A DNA stretch of 64,000 nucleotides, taken from positions 26,662 through 90,661 of the forward strand of contig NZ_LOKZ01000013.1 of the NCBI RefSeq assembly GCF_002211365.1, written 5' to 3'. The stretch comes from Rhizobium sp. R711. Lineage in GTDB: Bacteria; Pseudomonadota; Alphaproteobacteria; Rhizobiales; Rhizobiaceae. A model generated the notes under the pieces. The model did not search any database. It saw only the letters and a list, made by a program, of their open reading frames with translations, and was not told where the DNA came from. A program made the translations under genes and the position numbers. Shown one piece after another: positions 52,810 to 62,247 of the stretch; the first letter of the stretch is position 1; each line of letters starts with the position of its first letter.

Positions 52810-53711
52810 GCCACGATTTTCAGGCGATCTCGGCCACTCTGCTTGGCGTTATACAGGGCTTCGTCCGCGCGGGCATAGACCTCACGCGCTGTCTCGCCCG
52901 GCCGCAACTCGGCCAATCCCGCGGAGCAGGTATAGGAGAAGGAGGGCACGGTGGGTACCGGACAGGCGCCGCGCACCATTCCGATGATGCGTTCGATAAT
53001 CAGCTCGGCCTGCGCCAACGTCGTATCCGGCAGGATCAGCATGAACTCCTCGCCGCCGATCCGTCCGAAGCTGTCACGCCGGCGGATGACCGGCTGCACG
53101 CGGCGCGAGAAATCGATCAGCACATCGTCGCCGAACTGGTGACCATAGATGTCATTGATACGCTTGAAGAAGTCGAGATCGATGATGCAGATGCAGCCGA
53201 CGCCTGCATTGGCGGTGCCTTGACGCGCGATCAGGCTTTCCAAGGCCGCCATCATGAAACGACGGTTCGAAATGCTTGTCAGCTCGTCCGTCTGCGAGGC
53301 CCGCAGCGCAAAATCACGGTCCTGCCGCACGTCGCGCTCGCTCTGCTTCAGATGCGTGATGTCGCTGGCGATGCAGAGCATCCAGCCGTCCTTCTGCACC
53401 GTCTCCGTCATCCAGAACCAGCGGCCGTCGACGACGTCCGTTTCGAACGCCCTGAACGGCAGTTTGCCGCGCCGCGATTGTGCGGAAACGAGCCATGTCT
53501 CGAAATCGGCGGTGCGAATGATCGTACCCTGGCCCGCCCGGGTGTTGCGACGCATGAGTTCCGACCACAAGGGCGTCTCATCAGGTTCGATGGCGTAGGT
53601 CGAACGAAATGCCGCGTTTGCATAGCGCAACCGATCTTCCTGATCATACATGGCGATCAGGACGGCGCTATCTTCCTGCAATTCGGCAAGCCGCTCAGAT
53701 ATCTGGGTCAT
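52806..53711 (-). CDS. PAS-GGDEF diguanylate cyclase
   Basis: 301 residues. An N-terminal PAS-like domain (LIAMYDQEDRLRYANAAFRS, about 17-120) leads to a GGDEF domain with an intact active site RIGGEEF and the product-inhibition I-site RRRD five residues before it. No membrane helix or EAL domain is present. It should make cyclic-di-GMP in the cytoplasm in response to a PAS-sensed signal. The YCII gene lies divergently upstream. Confidence 0.93.
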   Translation of the reverse strand: MTQISERLAELQEDSAVLIAMYDQEDRLRYANAAFRSTYAIEPDETPLWSELMRRNTRAGQGTIIRTADFETWLVSAQSRRGKLPFRAFETDVVDGRWFWMTETVQKDGWMLCIASDITHLKQSERDVRQDRDFALRASQTDELTSISNRRFMMAALESLIARQGTANAGVGCICIIDLDFFKRINDIYGHQFGDDVLIDFSRRVQPVIRRRDSFGRIGGEEFMLILPDTTLAQAELIIERIIGMVRGACPVPTVPSFSYTCSAGLAELRPGETAREVYARADEALYNAKQSGRDRLKIVA

Positions 53712-53843
53712 CCGATTGTTCCGGGCGTGCTGACATCAACGGTTCGCACTTTCGAGCAGAATCCTAAAAAGAATATGGATGGCTCCGCGCCAATTGAATA
53801 TTCACATGCATCAGAACGCAACACCCTGAAAGGAAATTCTGCG

Positions 53844-54128
53844 ATGTTCATCCTCGCCCTGACTTATGCGAAGCCGAACGAGGAAGCTGACAAGCAGATG
53901 GAGCCGCACATGGCCTGGGTCAGGCAAGGCTATGCCAAAGGCTGGTTCCTGGCCTCCGGACGCAAAGTGCCGCGCACCGGCGGCGTGGTCCTCGCGATCG
54001 GCCAGCGGGCCGAAATCGAGGCCTATGTCGCGGAAGATCCATTCACGGTGCACGGAATCGCCAAATACGAAATCACCGAAGTCGCCATCACCACGACGGC
54101 GGCGGGACTGGATATTCTGAAGCACTGA
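53844..54128 (+). CDS. YCII-family protein
   Basis: 94 residues: MFILALTYAKPNEEADKQME, then MAWVRQGYAKGWFLASGRKV and a C-terminal YEITEVAITTTAAG. This is the small YCII barrel with an HMAWVRQG segment, where the family has its conserved His (PHMAW). The enzyme activity of this family is largely unknown. An AAAGGAAA site precedes ATG 53844. The DUF3445 gene follows 109 bases downstream. Confidence 0.87.
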   Translation: MFILALTYAKPNEEADKQMEPHMAWVRQGYAKGWFLASGRKVPRTGGVVLAIGQRAEIEAYVAEDPFTVHGIAKYEITEVAITTTAAGLDILKH

Positions 54129-54237
54129 GCGACGAATCGGCCGCCCGCTCGCTGCCTGGTTCCATCCGGCGGCACGATGCCGACTGTCAGTGCGGATGGT
54201 CTTCCATCAGTGCACGTTGACGGCATAGAGTGGGATC

Positions 54238-55113
54238 ATGACGCGTCTGACCTACACGCCCTACGGCGGCTCCACCCGCCCCTTCACCATCGGGTTGATG
54301 CCGCTCGATCTTGCCCGTTGGATCGAACCGGATAGCGACCGCGCACGCTATATCGGCGAGAAGCGACGACTGATTCAAACCCATCGTGATGAGATTTTCG
54401 TAGCCGAGGGGGAGACCGCAGAGGCACAACAGGAGGTCCTTGATCTCCTGCAGGCTCATCTTGCCGATCACCATCCGGCGCGCGCCCGTAGCATCGCCGA
54501 TGCCGCCGAGCAGGACACGCCGCCGCTGTTGCGCGCCGGCCTGCTGGTGCAGGACGATCTCGTGATCGTGCGACGCAGGCAAGACGGCTGGCATCTCGTA
54601 GCTGGCTTCGTCGCCTTCCCCTCCTCATGGTCGTTGCAGGAGAAATTCGGTCGCCCGATGCATGCAATCCATGCCGACGTTCCCGGTTTCGGCGAAGGCA
54701 CCCGCAACGCGGCACTCATCACCCGCATCTTTGACAGTCTGCAGGTTTCACAGCCGGTGGAACGACTGAACTGGTCTGTGAACGTCACGGACGATCTCTT
54801 CCTCCCGTTCTCGAAGCACCGCCGCCCGCCGTCTGCCGTGCCGTTCACGCTCGCTGAGCGCTTTGCGCGGGTCGAGCGCCAGACGCTGCGCAAATTGCCG
54901 AAGTCGGGCGATATACTCTTCACCATCCGCGTTTATGTCGATCCGATTGCCGCGATCGCTCACCATCCGAACGCCAGCAAACTCGCTGTCAGCTTCGCCG
55001 CGCAACTGGATGGTCTCGACGAGCACCAGGCGGCCTATAAGGGCCTAACATTGCAAAGGGCGGAGCTCGCCGCGAAGCTTCGGGCGCTCGCAGACACCCT
55101 GTCTCCCGCCTGA
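54238..55113 (+). CDS. DUF3445 protein, heme-dependent oxidative N-demethylase-like
   Basis: 291 residues. The segments RLIQTHRDEIFVAE, RQDGWHLVAGFVAFPSSWSL and the Lys/His-rich IHADVPGFGEGTRNAAL match DUF3445, a family that contains heme-dependent oxidative N-demethylase subunits. Such enzymes oxidise N-methyl groups with oxygen and draw electrons from a reductase partner. No reductase gene is adjacent, so the substrate and partner are unknown. It is followed by the homospermidine synthase gene after 127 bases. Confidence 0.85.
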   Translation: MTRLTYTPYGGSTRPFTIGLMPLDLARWIEPDSDRARYIGEKRRLIQTHRDEIFVAEGETAEAQQEVLDLLQAHLADHHPARARSIADAAEQDTPPLLRAGLLVQDDLVIVRRRQDGWHLVAGFVAFPSSWSLQEKFGRPMHAIHADVPGFGEGTRNAALITRIFDSLQVSQPVERLNWSVNVTDDLFLPFSKHRRPPSAVPFTLAERFARVERQTLRKLPKSGDILFTIRVYVDPIAAIAHHPNASKLAVSFAAQLDGLDEHQAAYKGLTLQRAELAAKLRALADTLSPA

Positions 55114-55240
55114 TATTTGCGTTCTCGCTCTTTATTGTGACGCCGTTTTGTGGTTAGAGCCGGTCACTTCGCATTATCTGCGCCATTTCAGATGAATTCT
55201 TAAGGCCCACCGCCTTCGTCGCCTTCCACAGGAGAAAAGA

Positions 55241-56692
55241 ATGACGAAACAGACCCACCCGGTATATGCCGAAATTACCGGCCCGATCGTCATGATCGGC
55301 TTTGGCTCCATCGGCCGCGGCACCCTGCCGCTGATCGAGCGCCACTTCAAGTTCGACAAGAGCCGGATGGTTGTCATCGACCCGCGCGACGACGCAGATC
55401 ATACCGAAATCATGGCAAAGCATGGCGTGAAGCACATCAAAGCTCATGTCACGAAGGACAACTACAAGGAGCTGCTGAAGCCGCTTCTGACCGAAGGCGG
55501 TGGCCAGGGCTTCTGCGTCAATCTTTCCGTCGATACCGGATCCGTCGACCTCATGAAGCTCTGCCGCAAGCTCGGCGCCCTTTACATCGACACCGTTGTT
55601 GAGCCCTGGCTCGGCTTCTATTTCGACAAGAGCATGAAGAACGCCGACCGCACCAACTATGCGCTGCGCGAAACCCTACGCAAGGAAAAGGCCAAGAACC
55701 CCGGCGGTCCGACGGCCGTCTCCACCTGCGGCGCAAACCCGGGCATGGTCTCGTGGTTCGTCAAGCAGGCGCTCGTCAACCTCGCCAACGACATCGGCCT
55801 GAAGTTCGAAGAGCCGGATCAGCATGACCGCGAAGGCTGGGCAAAGCTGATGAAGAAGGTCGGCGTCAAGGGCGTCCACATCGCCGAGCGCGACACGCAG
55901 CGCACCAAGCATCCGAAGCCGCTCAACGTCTTCTGGAATACCTGGTCGGTCGAAGGCTTCATCTCCGAGGGTCTGCAGCCGGCCGAACTCGGCTGGGGCA
56001 CTCACGAAAACTGGATGCCGAAGAACGGCAAGAAGCACAAGAAGGGCTGCAAGGCGGCGATCTACCTCGAGCAGCCGGGCGCCAACACGCGCGTTCGCAC
56101 CTGGTGCCCGACGCCCGGCCCGCAGTACGGCTTCCTCGTCACCCACAACGAGTCGATCTCGATCGCCGACTACTTCACGGTTCGCGACAAGGACGGCGAA
56201 GTAACCTTCCGTCCGACCTGCCACTACGCCTACCATCCGGCCAACGACGCGGTACTGTCGCTGCATGAAATGTTCGGCAATGGCGGCACGTCGCAGCCAG
56301 TCCATCACGTCCTCGATGAGGATGAACTGGAAGACGGCATCGACGAACTCGGCGTCCTGCTCTACGGCCACGAAAAGAACGCCTACTGGTACGGCTCGCG
56401 CCTGTCGCTGGAAGAAACCCGCCGCATCGCGCCTTACCAGAACGCGACCGGCCTGCAGGTGACCTCCGCCGTCCTCGCCGGCATGGTCTGGGCGCTCGAG
56501 AACCCGAACGCCGGCATCGTCGAAGCCGATGAGGTCGACTACAAGCGTTGCCTGGAAGTCCAGACGCCGTATCTCGGCCCGGTCGAAGGTCACTACACCG
56601 ATTGGACCCCGCTCGACGGTCGCCCGGGTCTCTTCCCGGAAGAGATCGACACCAAGGATCCGTGGCAGTTCAAGAACATCCTCGTTCGCTGA
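55241..56692 (+). CDS. hss: Homospermidine synthase
   Basis: 483 residues. The NAD-binding start ITGPIVMIGFGSIGRGTLPL and the segments LYIDTVVEPWLGFYFDKS, CGANPGMVSWFVKQAL and TWCPTPGPQYGFLVTHNE identify the bacterial NAD-dependent enzyme. It joins two putrescines (or putrescine and spermidine) to make sym-homospermidine, the main polyamine of rhizobia. An ACAGGAG site precedes ATG 55241. It ends in a strong terminator and stands alone. Confidence 0.96.
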   Translation: MTKQTHPVYAEITGPIVMIGFGSIGRGTLPLIERHFKFDKSRMVVIDPRDDADHTEIMAKHGVKHIKAHVTKDNYKELLKPLLTEGGGQGFCVNLSVDTGSVDLMKLCRKLGALYIDTVVEPWLGFYFDKSMKNADRTNYALRETLRKEKAKNPGGPTAVSTCGANPGMVSWFVKQALVNLANDIGLKFEEPDQHDREGWAKLMKKVGVKGVHIAERDTQRTKHPKPLNVFWNTWSVEGFISEGLQPAELGWGTHENWMPKNGKKHKKGCKAAIYLEQPGANTRVRTWCPTPGPQYGFLVTHNESISIADYFTVRDKDGEVTFRPTCHYAYHPANDAVLSLHEMFGNGGTSQPVHHVLDEDELEDGIDELGVLLYGHEKNAYWYGSRLSLEETRRIAPYQNATGLQVTSAVLAGMVWALENPNAGIVEADEVDYKRCLEVQTPYLGPVEGHYTDWTPLDGRPGLFPEEIDTKDPWQFKNILVR

Positions 56693-56716
56693 TCTTGGCT
56701 CGAACCACATTCGAAG

Positions 56717-56742
56717 ATGCCCGCCGCAAGGCGGGCATTTTT
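56717..56742 (+). terminator. Rho-independent terminator of hss
   Basis: ATGCCCGCC and GGCGGGCAT form a 9-bp stem with a GCAA tetraloop, followed by TTTTT including the stem's own last base. Confidence 0.92.
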
Positions 56743-56862
56743 GTAACGCCTGCTGTATAAATGCCGTCTGGCGACCTTGAAGACTTGCCTTCCCGGACGG
56801 CCCGCGCCATGTGTTTCACAACCACACGGATAGTTTTCGTTCCGAATCCCCGGGAGAAGCTC

Positions 56863-57228
56863 ATGAAAATCAGAACCCTCCTTGTCCTCCTCGGCGCGTC
56901 CGCGGCGCTTGCCGCCTGCACCACGTCGCAACGGCCGATACCGGTCGCGGCAACCCCGGTGCCGACGGGCGTCGAAGGCTCATGGGCGGATCCGAACGGC
57001 ATCATCTCCACCTTCCAGGCCGGAACCTTCACCACCCGCACGACCGACAGCAACCAACTTCTCGCGTCGGGCACCTATGTGAACACCTCGCCGTCGCTCG
57101 TCGAGATCAACATGACATCGCTGGTACGCAAGACGCAATCCAAGGTCAACTGCGCGCTGGTGACCCAGAGCCAACTGAACTGCACCTCGGACGCCGGGTC
57201 GCAATTCACCCTGACCCGACGCATGTAA
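56863..57228 (+). CDS. omp10: Omp10-like outer-membrane lipoprotein
   Basis: 121 residues from ATG 56863. The signal peptide ends in the lipobox LAAC (Cys19). The mature part contains GVEGSWADPNGIISTF, LVEINMTSLVRKTQSKVNC and a final AGSQFTLTRRM, closely resembling Brucella Omp10. The protein should be lipid-anchored in the outer membrane. The GVEGSWADPNG segment is typical of protease-inhibitor-like lipoproteins. An upstream in-frame extension to 56761 is rejected because it would bury the signal peptide. Confidence 0.88.
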   Translation: MKIRTLLVLLGASAALAACTTSQRPIPVAATPVPTGVEGSWADPNGIISTFQAGTFTTRTTDSNQLLASGTYVNTSPSLVEINMTSLVRKTQSKVNCALVTQSQLNCTSDAGSQFTLTRRM

Positions 57229-57249
57229 GGTCGCCAAGCACCAAACGAT

Positions 57250-57277
57250 AAAAGCTCCCTTCGCGGGAGCTTTTTTT
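57250..57277 (+). terminator. Rho-independent terminator of omp10
   Basis: AGCTCCC (57253-57259) pairs with GGGAGCT (57265-57271), with AAA/TTT continuing the stem, followed by seven T's. Confidence 0.95.
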
Positions 57278-57409
57278 GTTTACCGCTCTCGGAAAGCGTC
57301 AACGCTGTCACAGCTTTTTCTCTTGCGGCCACCAATGCTTAATGGAAACATCACCGCGTAGGGACGGCGGAGCGCAGGGGCTAGCTTCGCTCAAAATCAG
57401 GAGAGCAGG

Positions 57410-59278
57410 ATGACGAAATCCTTTCAGTTCGGTCTGCTGACCGCGTCGATGCTGACGCTGTCGAGCGGCGCCGCCTTTGCCGATTACGAACTCAATATCC
57501 TTCACATCAACGATTTCCATTCGCGCATCGAGTCGATCAACAAGTTCGATTCCACCTGCTCGGCCGAAGAAGAGGGCAAGAAGGAATGCTTCGGCGGCGC
57601 CGCCCGCCTGAAGACCGCGATCGACCAGCGCCGCGACGCTCTTGGTGGCAAGAACGTGCTGCTGCTCAATGCAGGCGACAATTTCCAGGGCTCGCTCTTC
57701 TACACCACCTACAAGGGTGCCGCCGAAGCTGAAGTGCTGAACGACATGAAGTTCGACGTCATGACCGTGGGCAACCATGAGTTCGACGACAGCGAGGACG
57801 GCCTGGCAACCTTCCTCGACAAGGTGAAATTCCCGGTCATTTCGGCAAACGTCCTGGCCGGTGACGGCTCGAAGCTCGGCGACCGTATCAAGCCTTCTCT
57901 GGTGCTTGACGTCGGCGGCCAGAAGATCGGCATCGTCGGCGCGGTGACCAACGACACGGAAGAACTGTCCTCGCCCGGCCCGAAGGTGATGATTGCCGAC
58001 GACGTGCAGACCATCACGGCCGCCGTCGAAGACCTGAAGAAGCAGGGCATCAACAAGATCATCGCGTTGACACATGTCGGCTATCCGCGCGACCTCGCCG
58101 CAATTGCCAAGATCCCCGATGTCGACGTTGTCGTCGGCGGCCATTCGCACAGCCTGCTGTCCAATACCGATCCGAAGGCGGAAGGCCCTTATCCGACGAT
58201 GGTCGACAATCCCGGCGGCTATAAGGTGCCGGTGGTTCAGGCTGCATCCTACAGCAAGTATCTCGGCGATCTCCTCGTGACCTTCGATGACAATGGGGTC
58301 GTCAAGGAAGCCAAGGGCGGCCCGATCGTGATCGACTCTTCCTTCACCCCCGATCCGACACTCACCGCCCGGATCGCCGAGCTCGCCAAGCCGATCGAGG
58401 AACTGCGCAAGAAGATCATCGGCTCCAGCGAAGCCCCGATCGAAGGCGACCGCACCGTCTGCCGCGTCAAGGAATGCTCGATGGGCAATCTCGTGGCTGA
58501 TGCCATGCTCGACCGCGGCAAAAGCCAGGGCATGACGGTCGCGATCCAGAACGGCGGCGGCTTGCGCGCATCGATCGATGCCGGCAACGTTACCCAGGGC
58601 GAAGTCATTACCGTTCTGCCGTTCCAGAACACGCTTGCGACCTTCCAGCTGACGGGCGCTGATATCCGCAAGGCATTGGAAAACGGCCTCGGCAAGATCG
58701 AGGAAGGCGCCGGCCGCTTCCCGCAGGTGTCCGGCCTGAAATACACCTTCGACAAGACCAAGCCCGCAGGCAGCCGCCTCGTATCGGTCGAGGTCAAGGA
58801 CGGCGATGCCTTCGTACCGCTCGATGACGCGAAGACCTATGGCGTTGTCACGAACAACTTCATGCGGGCAGGTGGAGACGGCTACTCGATCTTCGAGACG
58901 GCGGGTAAGAACGCCTACGACTTCGGACCCGATCTTGCCGACGTGACCGCCGAATACCTGGCAGCCCACTCGCCCTACAAGCCCTACACCGATGGGCGCG
59001 TCACCGAGGTTGCGGCATCGGGGACGGAAGCCCCCGCAACGACTGCGCCGGCCACATCCACGCCCGCTGCGGCAGCGCCCACGGCCGAAGCACCCGCAGC
59101 AGCCCTTGCCCCCAATACGCCAACCAACCACGTGATCGCCGCCGGTGATACGCTCTGGGATCTTGCCGAGCAGTTCTATGGCAACGGCACACTCTGGAAG
59201 AGAATTTCGGATGCAAACGGCAAACCCGCGCCGCACCATCTGACGATCGGCAAGGAACTGCAGATTCCATCGAAGTAA
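57410..59278 (+). CDS. Periplasmic 5'-nucleotidase with C-terminal LysM domain
   Basis: 622 residues. The signal peptide ends at GAAFA. The UshA-type metallophosphatase has NILHINDFHSR, LLNAGDNFQGS, TVGNHEFDDSEDG and VVGGHSHS metal motifs, followed by a 5'-nucleotidase C-terminal domain (MGNLVADAMLDRG, QNGGGLRASIDAG, RAGGDGYSIF). An Ala/Pro/Thr linker leads to a LysM domain at about 574-622 (HVIAAGDTLWDLAEQFYG). It should hydrolyse nucleotides or UDP-sugars in the periplasm while the LysM holds it to peptidoglycan. A GAGAGCAGG region precedes ATG 57410. Confidence 0.93.
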   Translation: MTKSFQFGLLTASMLTLSSGAAFADYELNILHINDFHSRIESINKFDSTCSAEEEGKKECFGGAARLKTAIDQRRDALGGKNVLLLNAGDNFQGSLFYTTYKGAAEAEVLNDMKFDVMTVGNHEFDDSEDGLATFLDKVKFPVISANVLAGDGSKLGDRIKPSLVLDVGGQKIGIVGAVTNDTEELSSPGPKVMIADDVQTITAAVEDLKKQGINKIIALTHVGYPRDLAAIAKIPDVDVVVGGHSHSLLSNTDPKAEGPYPTMVDNPGGYKVPVVQAASYSKYLGDLLVTFDDNGVVKEAKGGPIVIDSSFTPDPTLTARIAELAKPIEELRKKIIGSSEAPIEGDRTVCRVKECSMGNLVADAMLDRGKSQGMTVAIQNGGGLRASIDAGNVTQGEVITVLPFQNTLATFQLTGADIRKALENGLGKIEEGAGRFPQVSGLKYTFDKTKPAGSRLVSVEVKDGDAFVPLDDAKTYGVVTNNFMRAGGDGYSIFETAGKNAYDFGPDLADVTAEYLAAHSPYKPYTDGRVTEVAASGTEAPATTAPATSTPAAAAPTAEAPAAALAPNTPTNHVIAAGDTLWDLAEQFYGNGTLWKRISDANGKPAPHHLTIGKELQIPSK

Positions 59279-59298
59279 GACGATTTGTCTCGATCCTG

Positions 59299-59335
59299 AA
59301 AGCCGGTCCGGGGTTTCCCGGCCCGGCTTTTGTTT
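59299..59335 (+). terminator. Rho-independent terminator of the 5'-nucleotidase gene
   Basis: AAAGCCGG (59299-59306) pairs with CCGGCTTT (59323-59330), with an inner CCGGG/CCCGG stem, followed by TGTTTC. The T tract is interrupted. Confidence 0.75.
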
Positions 59336-59399
59336 CTATAGGGTGAACCAGCAAGGCCCGGCTGCGCGTGAGCCGGGCAGACAAGATACCGGGGTTTAG

Positions 59400-60437
59400 A
59401 TGACGACTGTTGATACTGCGCACCGTCCGGCGGACCATCCGCCCATGAAATCCGGCAAGGTGGGCGTCCTGCTCGTCAATCTCGGCACGCCTGACGGCAC
59501 CGACTACAACTCGATGCGCCGTTACCTAAAGGAATTCCTGACCGACAAGCGGGTCATCGAATGGTCGCCCTGGAAGTGGTATCCGATCCTGTTCGGCATC
59601 GTTCTCAACACCCGCCCGCAAAAGGTGGGCAAGGCCTATGAGACGATCTGGAACAAGGACGAGAATGAGAGCTACCTGCGAACCTACACGCGCAACCAAG
59701 CAAAGCTAATGGCAGAGCGTCTGGACGACCTGCCGAATGTACGTGTCGACTGGGCCATGCGCTACGGCACGCCGTCGATCCCCTCGCGCATTCAAGCGCT
59801 GAAAGATGAGGGCTGTGATCGTATCTTGCTGTTCCCGTTATATCCGCAATATGCCGCAGCGACGACGGCAACGGTCAATGACAAGGCGTTCCAGAAGCTC
59901 CTGAAGATGCGTTGGCAACCGGCGCTGCGCACCGTGCCGGATTATCACGACGACAAGACTTATATCAAAGCGCTTGCCAATTCGGTGACGAGCCATCTGG
60001 CGACGCTCGACTGGCAGCCGGACATGGTGCTTGCCTCCTTCCACGGAATTCCGCTCTCCTATTCCGAGCAAGGCGATCCCTATTACTGGCAGTGCCAGAA
60101 AACCGGCCAGTTGCTGCGCGAACGGCTGGGACTGCCGAAAGATAAATTCATGGTGACCTTCCAGTCCCGGTTCGGCCCGGAAGAATGGCTCCAGCCCTAT
60201 ACCGACAAGACCGTCGAGAAGCTCGCACAGGATGGCGTCAAGAAGATCGCCGTTCTCAACCCCGGTTTCGTCTCCGACTGTCTGGAGACGCTCGAAGAAA
60301 TCGCCGAGCAGGCCGCCCATTCCTTCCACGAAAACGGCGGCGAGAAGTTCACCCACATCCCCTGCCTCAACGACAGCGAAGACGGCATGCGGGTGCTGGA
60401 GAAGGTCGTCCGCCGCGAACTGCTCGGCTGGGTTTGA
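59400..60437 (+). CDS. hemH: Ferrochelatase
   Basis: 345 residues. The family start VGVLLVNLGTPDGTDYNSMR, the active-site LASFHGIPLSY with the catalytic His and the QSRFGPEEWLQPYT segment are intact. It inserts iron into protoporphyrin IX as the last step of heme synthesis. No cysteine-rich C-terminus for a [2Fe-2S] cluster is seen. The first 16 residues before KSGKVGV are poorly conserved, so the start could be an internal methionine. Its stop abuts the queE stop through TGATCA. Confidence 0.97.
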   Translation: MTTVDTAHRPADHPPMKSGKVGVLLVNLGTPDGTDYNSMRRYLKEFLTDKRVIEWSPWKWYPILFGIVLNTRPQKVGKAYETIWNKDENESYLRTYTRNQAKLMAERLDDLPNVRVDWAMRYGTPSIPSRIQALKDEGCDRILLFPLYPQYAAATTATVNDKAFQKLLKMRWQPALRTVPDYHDDKTYIKALANSVTSHLATLDWQPDMVLASFHGIPLSYSEQGDPYYWQCQKTGQLLRERLGLPKDKFMVTFQSRFGPEEWLQPYTDKTVEKLAQDGVKKIAVLNPGFVSDCLETLEEIAEQAAHSFHENGGEKFTHIPCLNDSEDGMRVLEKVVRRELLGWV

Positions 60438-61175
60438 TCAGACACCGCGTTTGTTACCCCACAGCAGGACATGCAGCTGGGGCAGCACACGTGCCTCGAA
60501 CCACCGGTCCTTGGTAACCATGTCGACCAGCCACAGCATCCTGTCCATGATGCCGTCGATATCGACGCGCGCATCGTCGTCGTCGGGCGGTGGTGGCGTG
60601 TGGTTTCCCGGCTGCAGATAGACGGGCAGATGTGGATAACGGGCCGCCGCCTCGCGGGCATAAGCATAGTCGCGCTCGTCGAAAACGACGATCTTCAACG
60701 CGATGTTAGGCCCGTCGGCGGCCATCTTGAGACAGTCTTCGAAGGCATCCCAATCCGTCGCCATGCCGCTCGATGGTGGCTTCGGACTCAGCACCAGCAC
60801 ATCGAGATCGGCAAACCATTCCCTGGCGACGCTGCCCTGCGTTTCCAGCGCGAACTTGTAGCCTTGGTCATGTCCATGCGCGATAAGACCGCCAAGCGGC
60901 TGGATCGCCGGGTTGCCGCCGGAAAGCGACACCATCAGCGGCTTGCCGCCGGAGAGCCGGGTTACCTCCGCCCAGATACCGTCGACCGTCATCGGCAGCC
61001 ATTGATCGCGATACTCGCTATCAACCGCATGCAGGCTGTCGCACCACGAACAACGATAATCGCAGCCACCGGTGCGGACGAAGACCGTCGGCAGGCCGAT
61101 CAGCACGCCTTCCCCCTGGATCGTCGGCCCGAAGATCTCGCTGACGCGGATCTGCGCCTCGCGAGCCCCACTCAT
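60438..61175 (-). CDS. queE: 7-carboxy-7-deazaguanine synthase
   Basis: 245 residues from ATG 61175. The radical-SAM cluster motif is the CxxxCxxC of [15 protein letters not shown], preceded by [20 protein letters not shown]. It rearranges 6-carboxytetrahydropterin to 7-carboxy-7-deazaguanine. It overlaps the end of queD by 4 bases and is the last gene of the queC-queD-queE operon. A longer frame to 61250 lies inside queD and is rejected. Confidence 0.95.
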   Translation of the reverse strand: MSGAREAQIRVSEIFGPTIQGEGVLIGLPTVFVRTGGCDYRCSWCDSLHAVDSEYRDQWLPMTVDGIWAEVTRLSGGKPLMVSLSGGNPAIQPLGGLIAHGHDQGYKFALETQGSVAREWFADLDVLVLSPKPPSSGMATDWDAFEDCLKMAADGPNIALKIVVFDERDYAYAREAAARYPHLPVYLQPGNHTPPPPDDDDARVDIDGIMDRMLWLVDMVTKDRWFEARVLPQLHVLLWGNKRGV

Positions 61176-61528
61176 GGTCGATATTCCGCCCACGTCTTCG
61201 GCGTCTCGCTGACGCGCACGGCCGAGGTCTCCGGCAGCCGCTCCTTGCACCAGTCGTAGAAGTGCTTGGCGAGATATTCCGAGGTTACGCGGTCATGGCC
61301 GAAGACTTCGTTCAGGTGCCGATGGTCAAAGCGCTCGTCGATATAGCGCTTCAGCGGCGAAAGCTCGTGATAGTCGCGAACGAAGCCGTTCTCATCGAGC
61401 TCGGCGGCCGCAAGCTCCACCACAACGATATAGTTGTGCCCGTGCAGCCGCGCGCACTGGTGATCGGCAGGCAGATGCGTGAGCTGGTGAGATGCGGAGA
61501 AGTGGAATTCCTTGGTGATGCGAAACAT
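61172..61528 (-). CDS. queD: 6-carboxy-5,6,7,8-tetrahydropterin synthase
   Basis: 118 residues from ATG 61528, with a GGAGGTGA site ahead. The zinc ligands are in FHFSASHQL and LHGHNY, and the catalytic residues in [18 protein letters not shown]. It converts dihydroneopterin triphosphate to carboxytetrahydropterin. The start overlaps the queC stop (TGATG). The in-frame extension to 61693 lies within queC and is ignored. Confidence 0.96.
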   Translation of the reverse strand: MFRITKEFHFSASHQLTHLPADHQCARLHGHNYIVVVELAAAELDENGFVRDYHELSPLKRYIDERFDHRHLNEVFGHDRVTSEYLAKHFYDWCKERLPETSAVRVSETPKTWAEYRP

Positions 61529-62238
61529 CACTTCACCTCCCTGGCCGAATAGCCAGACGTTGCGGCCTCCCAGAAATCCGGATCCTCGTATTCCGTAGGA
61601 TCGGAGATGCCGGCCAGGTGAAAAGCCTCGCGTCGCTCGACGCAGGTGCCGCAGCGTCCGCAATGACGCGTACCGCCCTTGTAGCAGGACCATGTCTCAG
61701 CAAAGGGCGTCCCGTATTTTGCGCCATCGGTGACGATATCGGCTTTCGAGATGTTGACATAAGGAGCCAGCAGCGAAACGCTGGCATAGCCGTCGAGTGC
61801 CTGGTTCTGCATCTCCTGGAAGGCATCGATGAAGCCCGGGCGGCAATCGGGATAGATGAAATGGTCCCCGCCATGCACCGCAACGGCCACGGCATCGGCC
61901 TTCTGAGCCGCAGCGAGGCCGAAAGCGATGGCTAGCATGATGGCGTTGCGGTTCGGCACGACGGTCGCCTTCATCGTCTCCTCGGCATAGTGGCCGTCTG
62001 GCACGTCGACGTCGTCGGTCAACGCCGATCCTGTTAGGTGGCGGCCGATGGTGCGGATGTCGATGATCTGGTGCGGCACGCCCAGCCGTTTGGCGCAGGC
62101 GGTGGCAAAATCCAGCTCCTTGCGGTGTCGCTGTCCATAGTCGAAGGAAAGCAGACTGATCAGCTGATGTTCCGCCGCCACACGATGGGCGAGCGAAATG
62201 GAGTCCAATCCGCCGGAGCAGATGACGATAGTCTTCAT
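61528..62238 (-). CDS. queC: 7-cyano-7-deazaguanine synthase
   Basis: 236 residues. The ATP-pyrophosphatase P-loop SGGLDS is at 8-13, and the zinc-binding CYKGGTRHCGRCGTC lies near 200-214. It converts the carboxy-deazaguanine to preQ0 with ATP and ammonia. It is the first gene of the queuosine operon and is preceded by a preQ1-I riboswitch whose P2 helix covers the only ribosome-site-like GGGA, 9 bases before the ATG. Confidence 0.96.
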   Translation of the reverse strand: MKTIVICSGGLDSISLAHRVAAEHQLISLLSFDYGQRHRKELDFATACAKRLGVPHQIIDIRTIGRHLTGSALTDDVDVPDGHYAEETMKATVVPNRNAIMLAIAFGLAAAQKADAVAVAVHGGDHFIYPDCRPGFIDAFQEMQNQALDGYASVSLLAPYVNISKADIVTDGAKYGTPFAETWSCYKGGTRHCGRCGTCVERREAFHLAGISDPTEYEDPDFWEAATSGYSAREVK

Positions 62239-62247
62239 GATGAGGAT

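Noticed and set aside
57305..57322. CTGTCAC-N4-TTTTCTC as a Pho box upstream of the 5'-nucleotidase gene
   Set aside because: Only the first half matches the CTGTCAT unit; the second half has too many mismatches to call.
57308..59239. A 643-codon minus-strand frame opposite the 5'-nucleotidase gene
   Set aside because: It is a shadow of a clear metallophosphatase, with no start signal or domain of its own.
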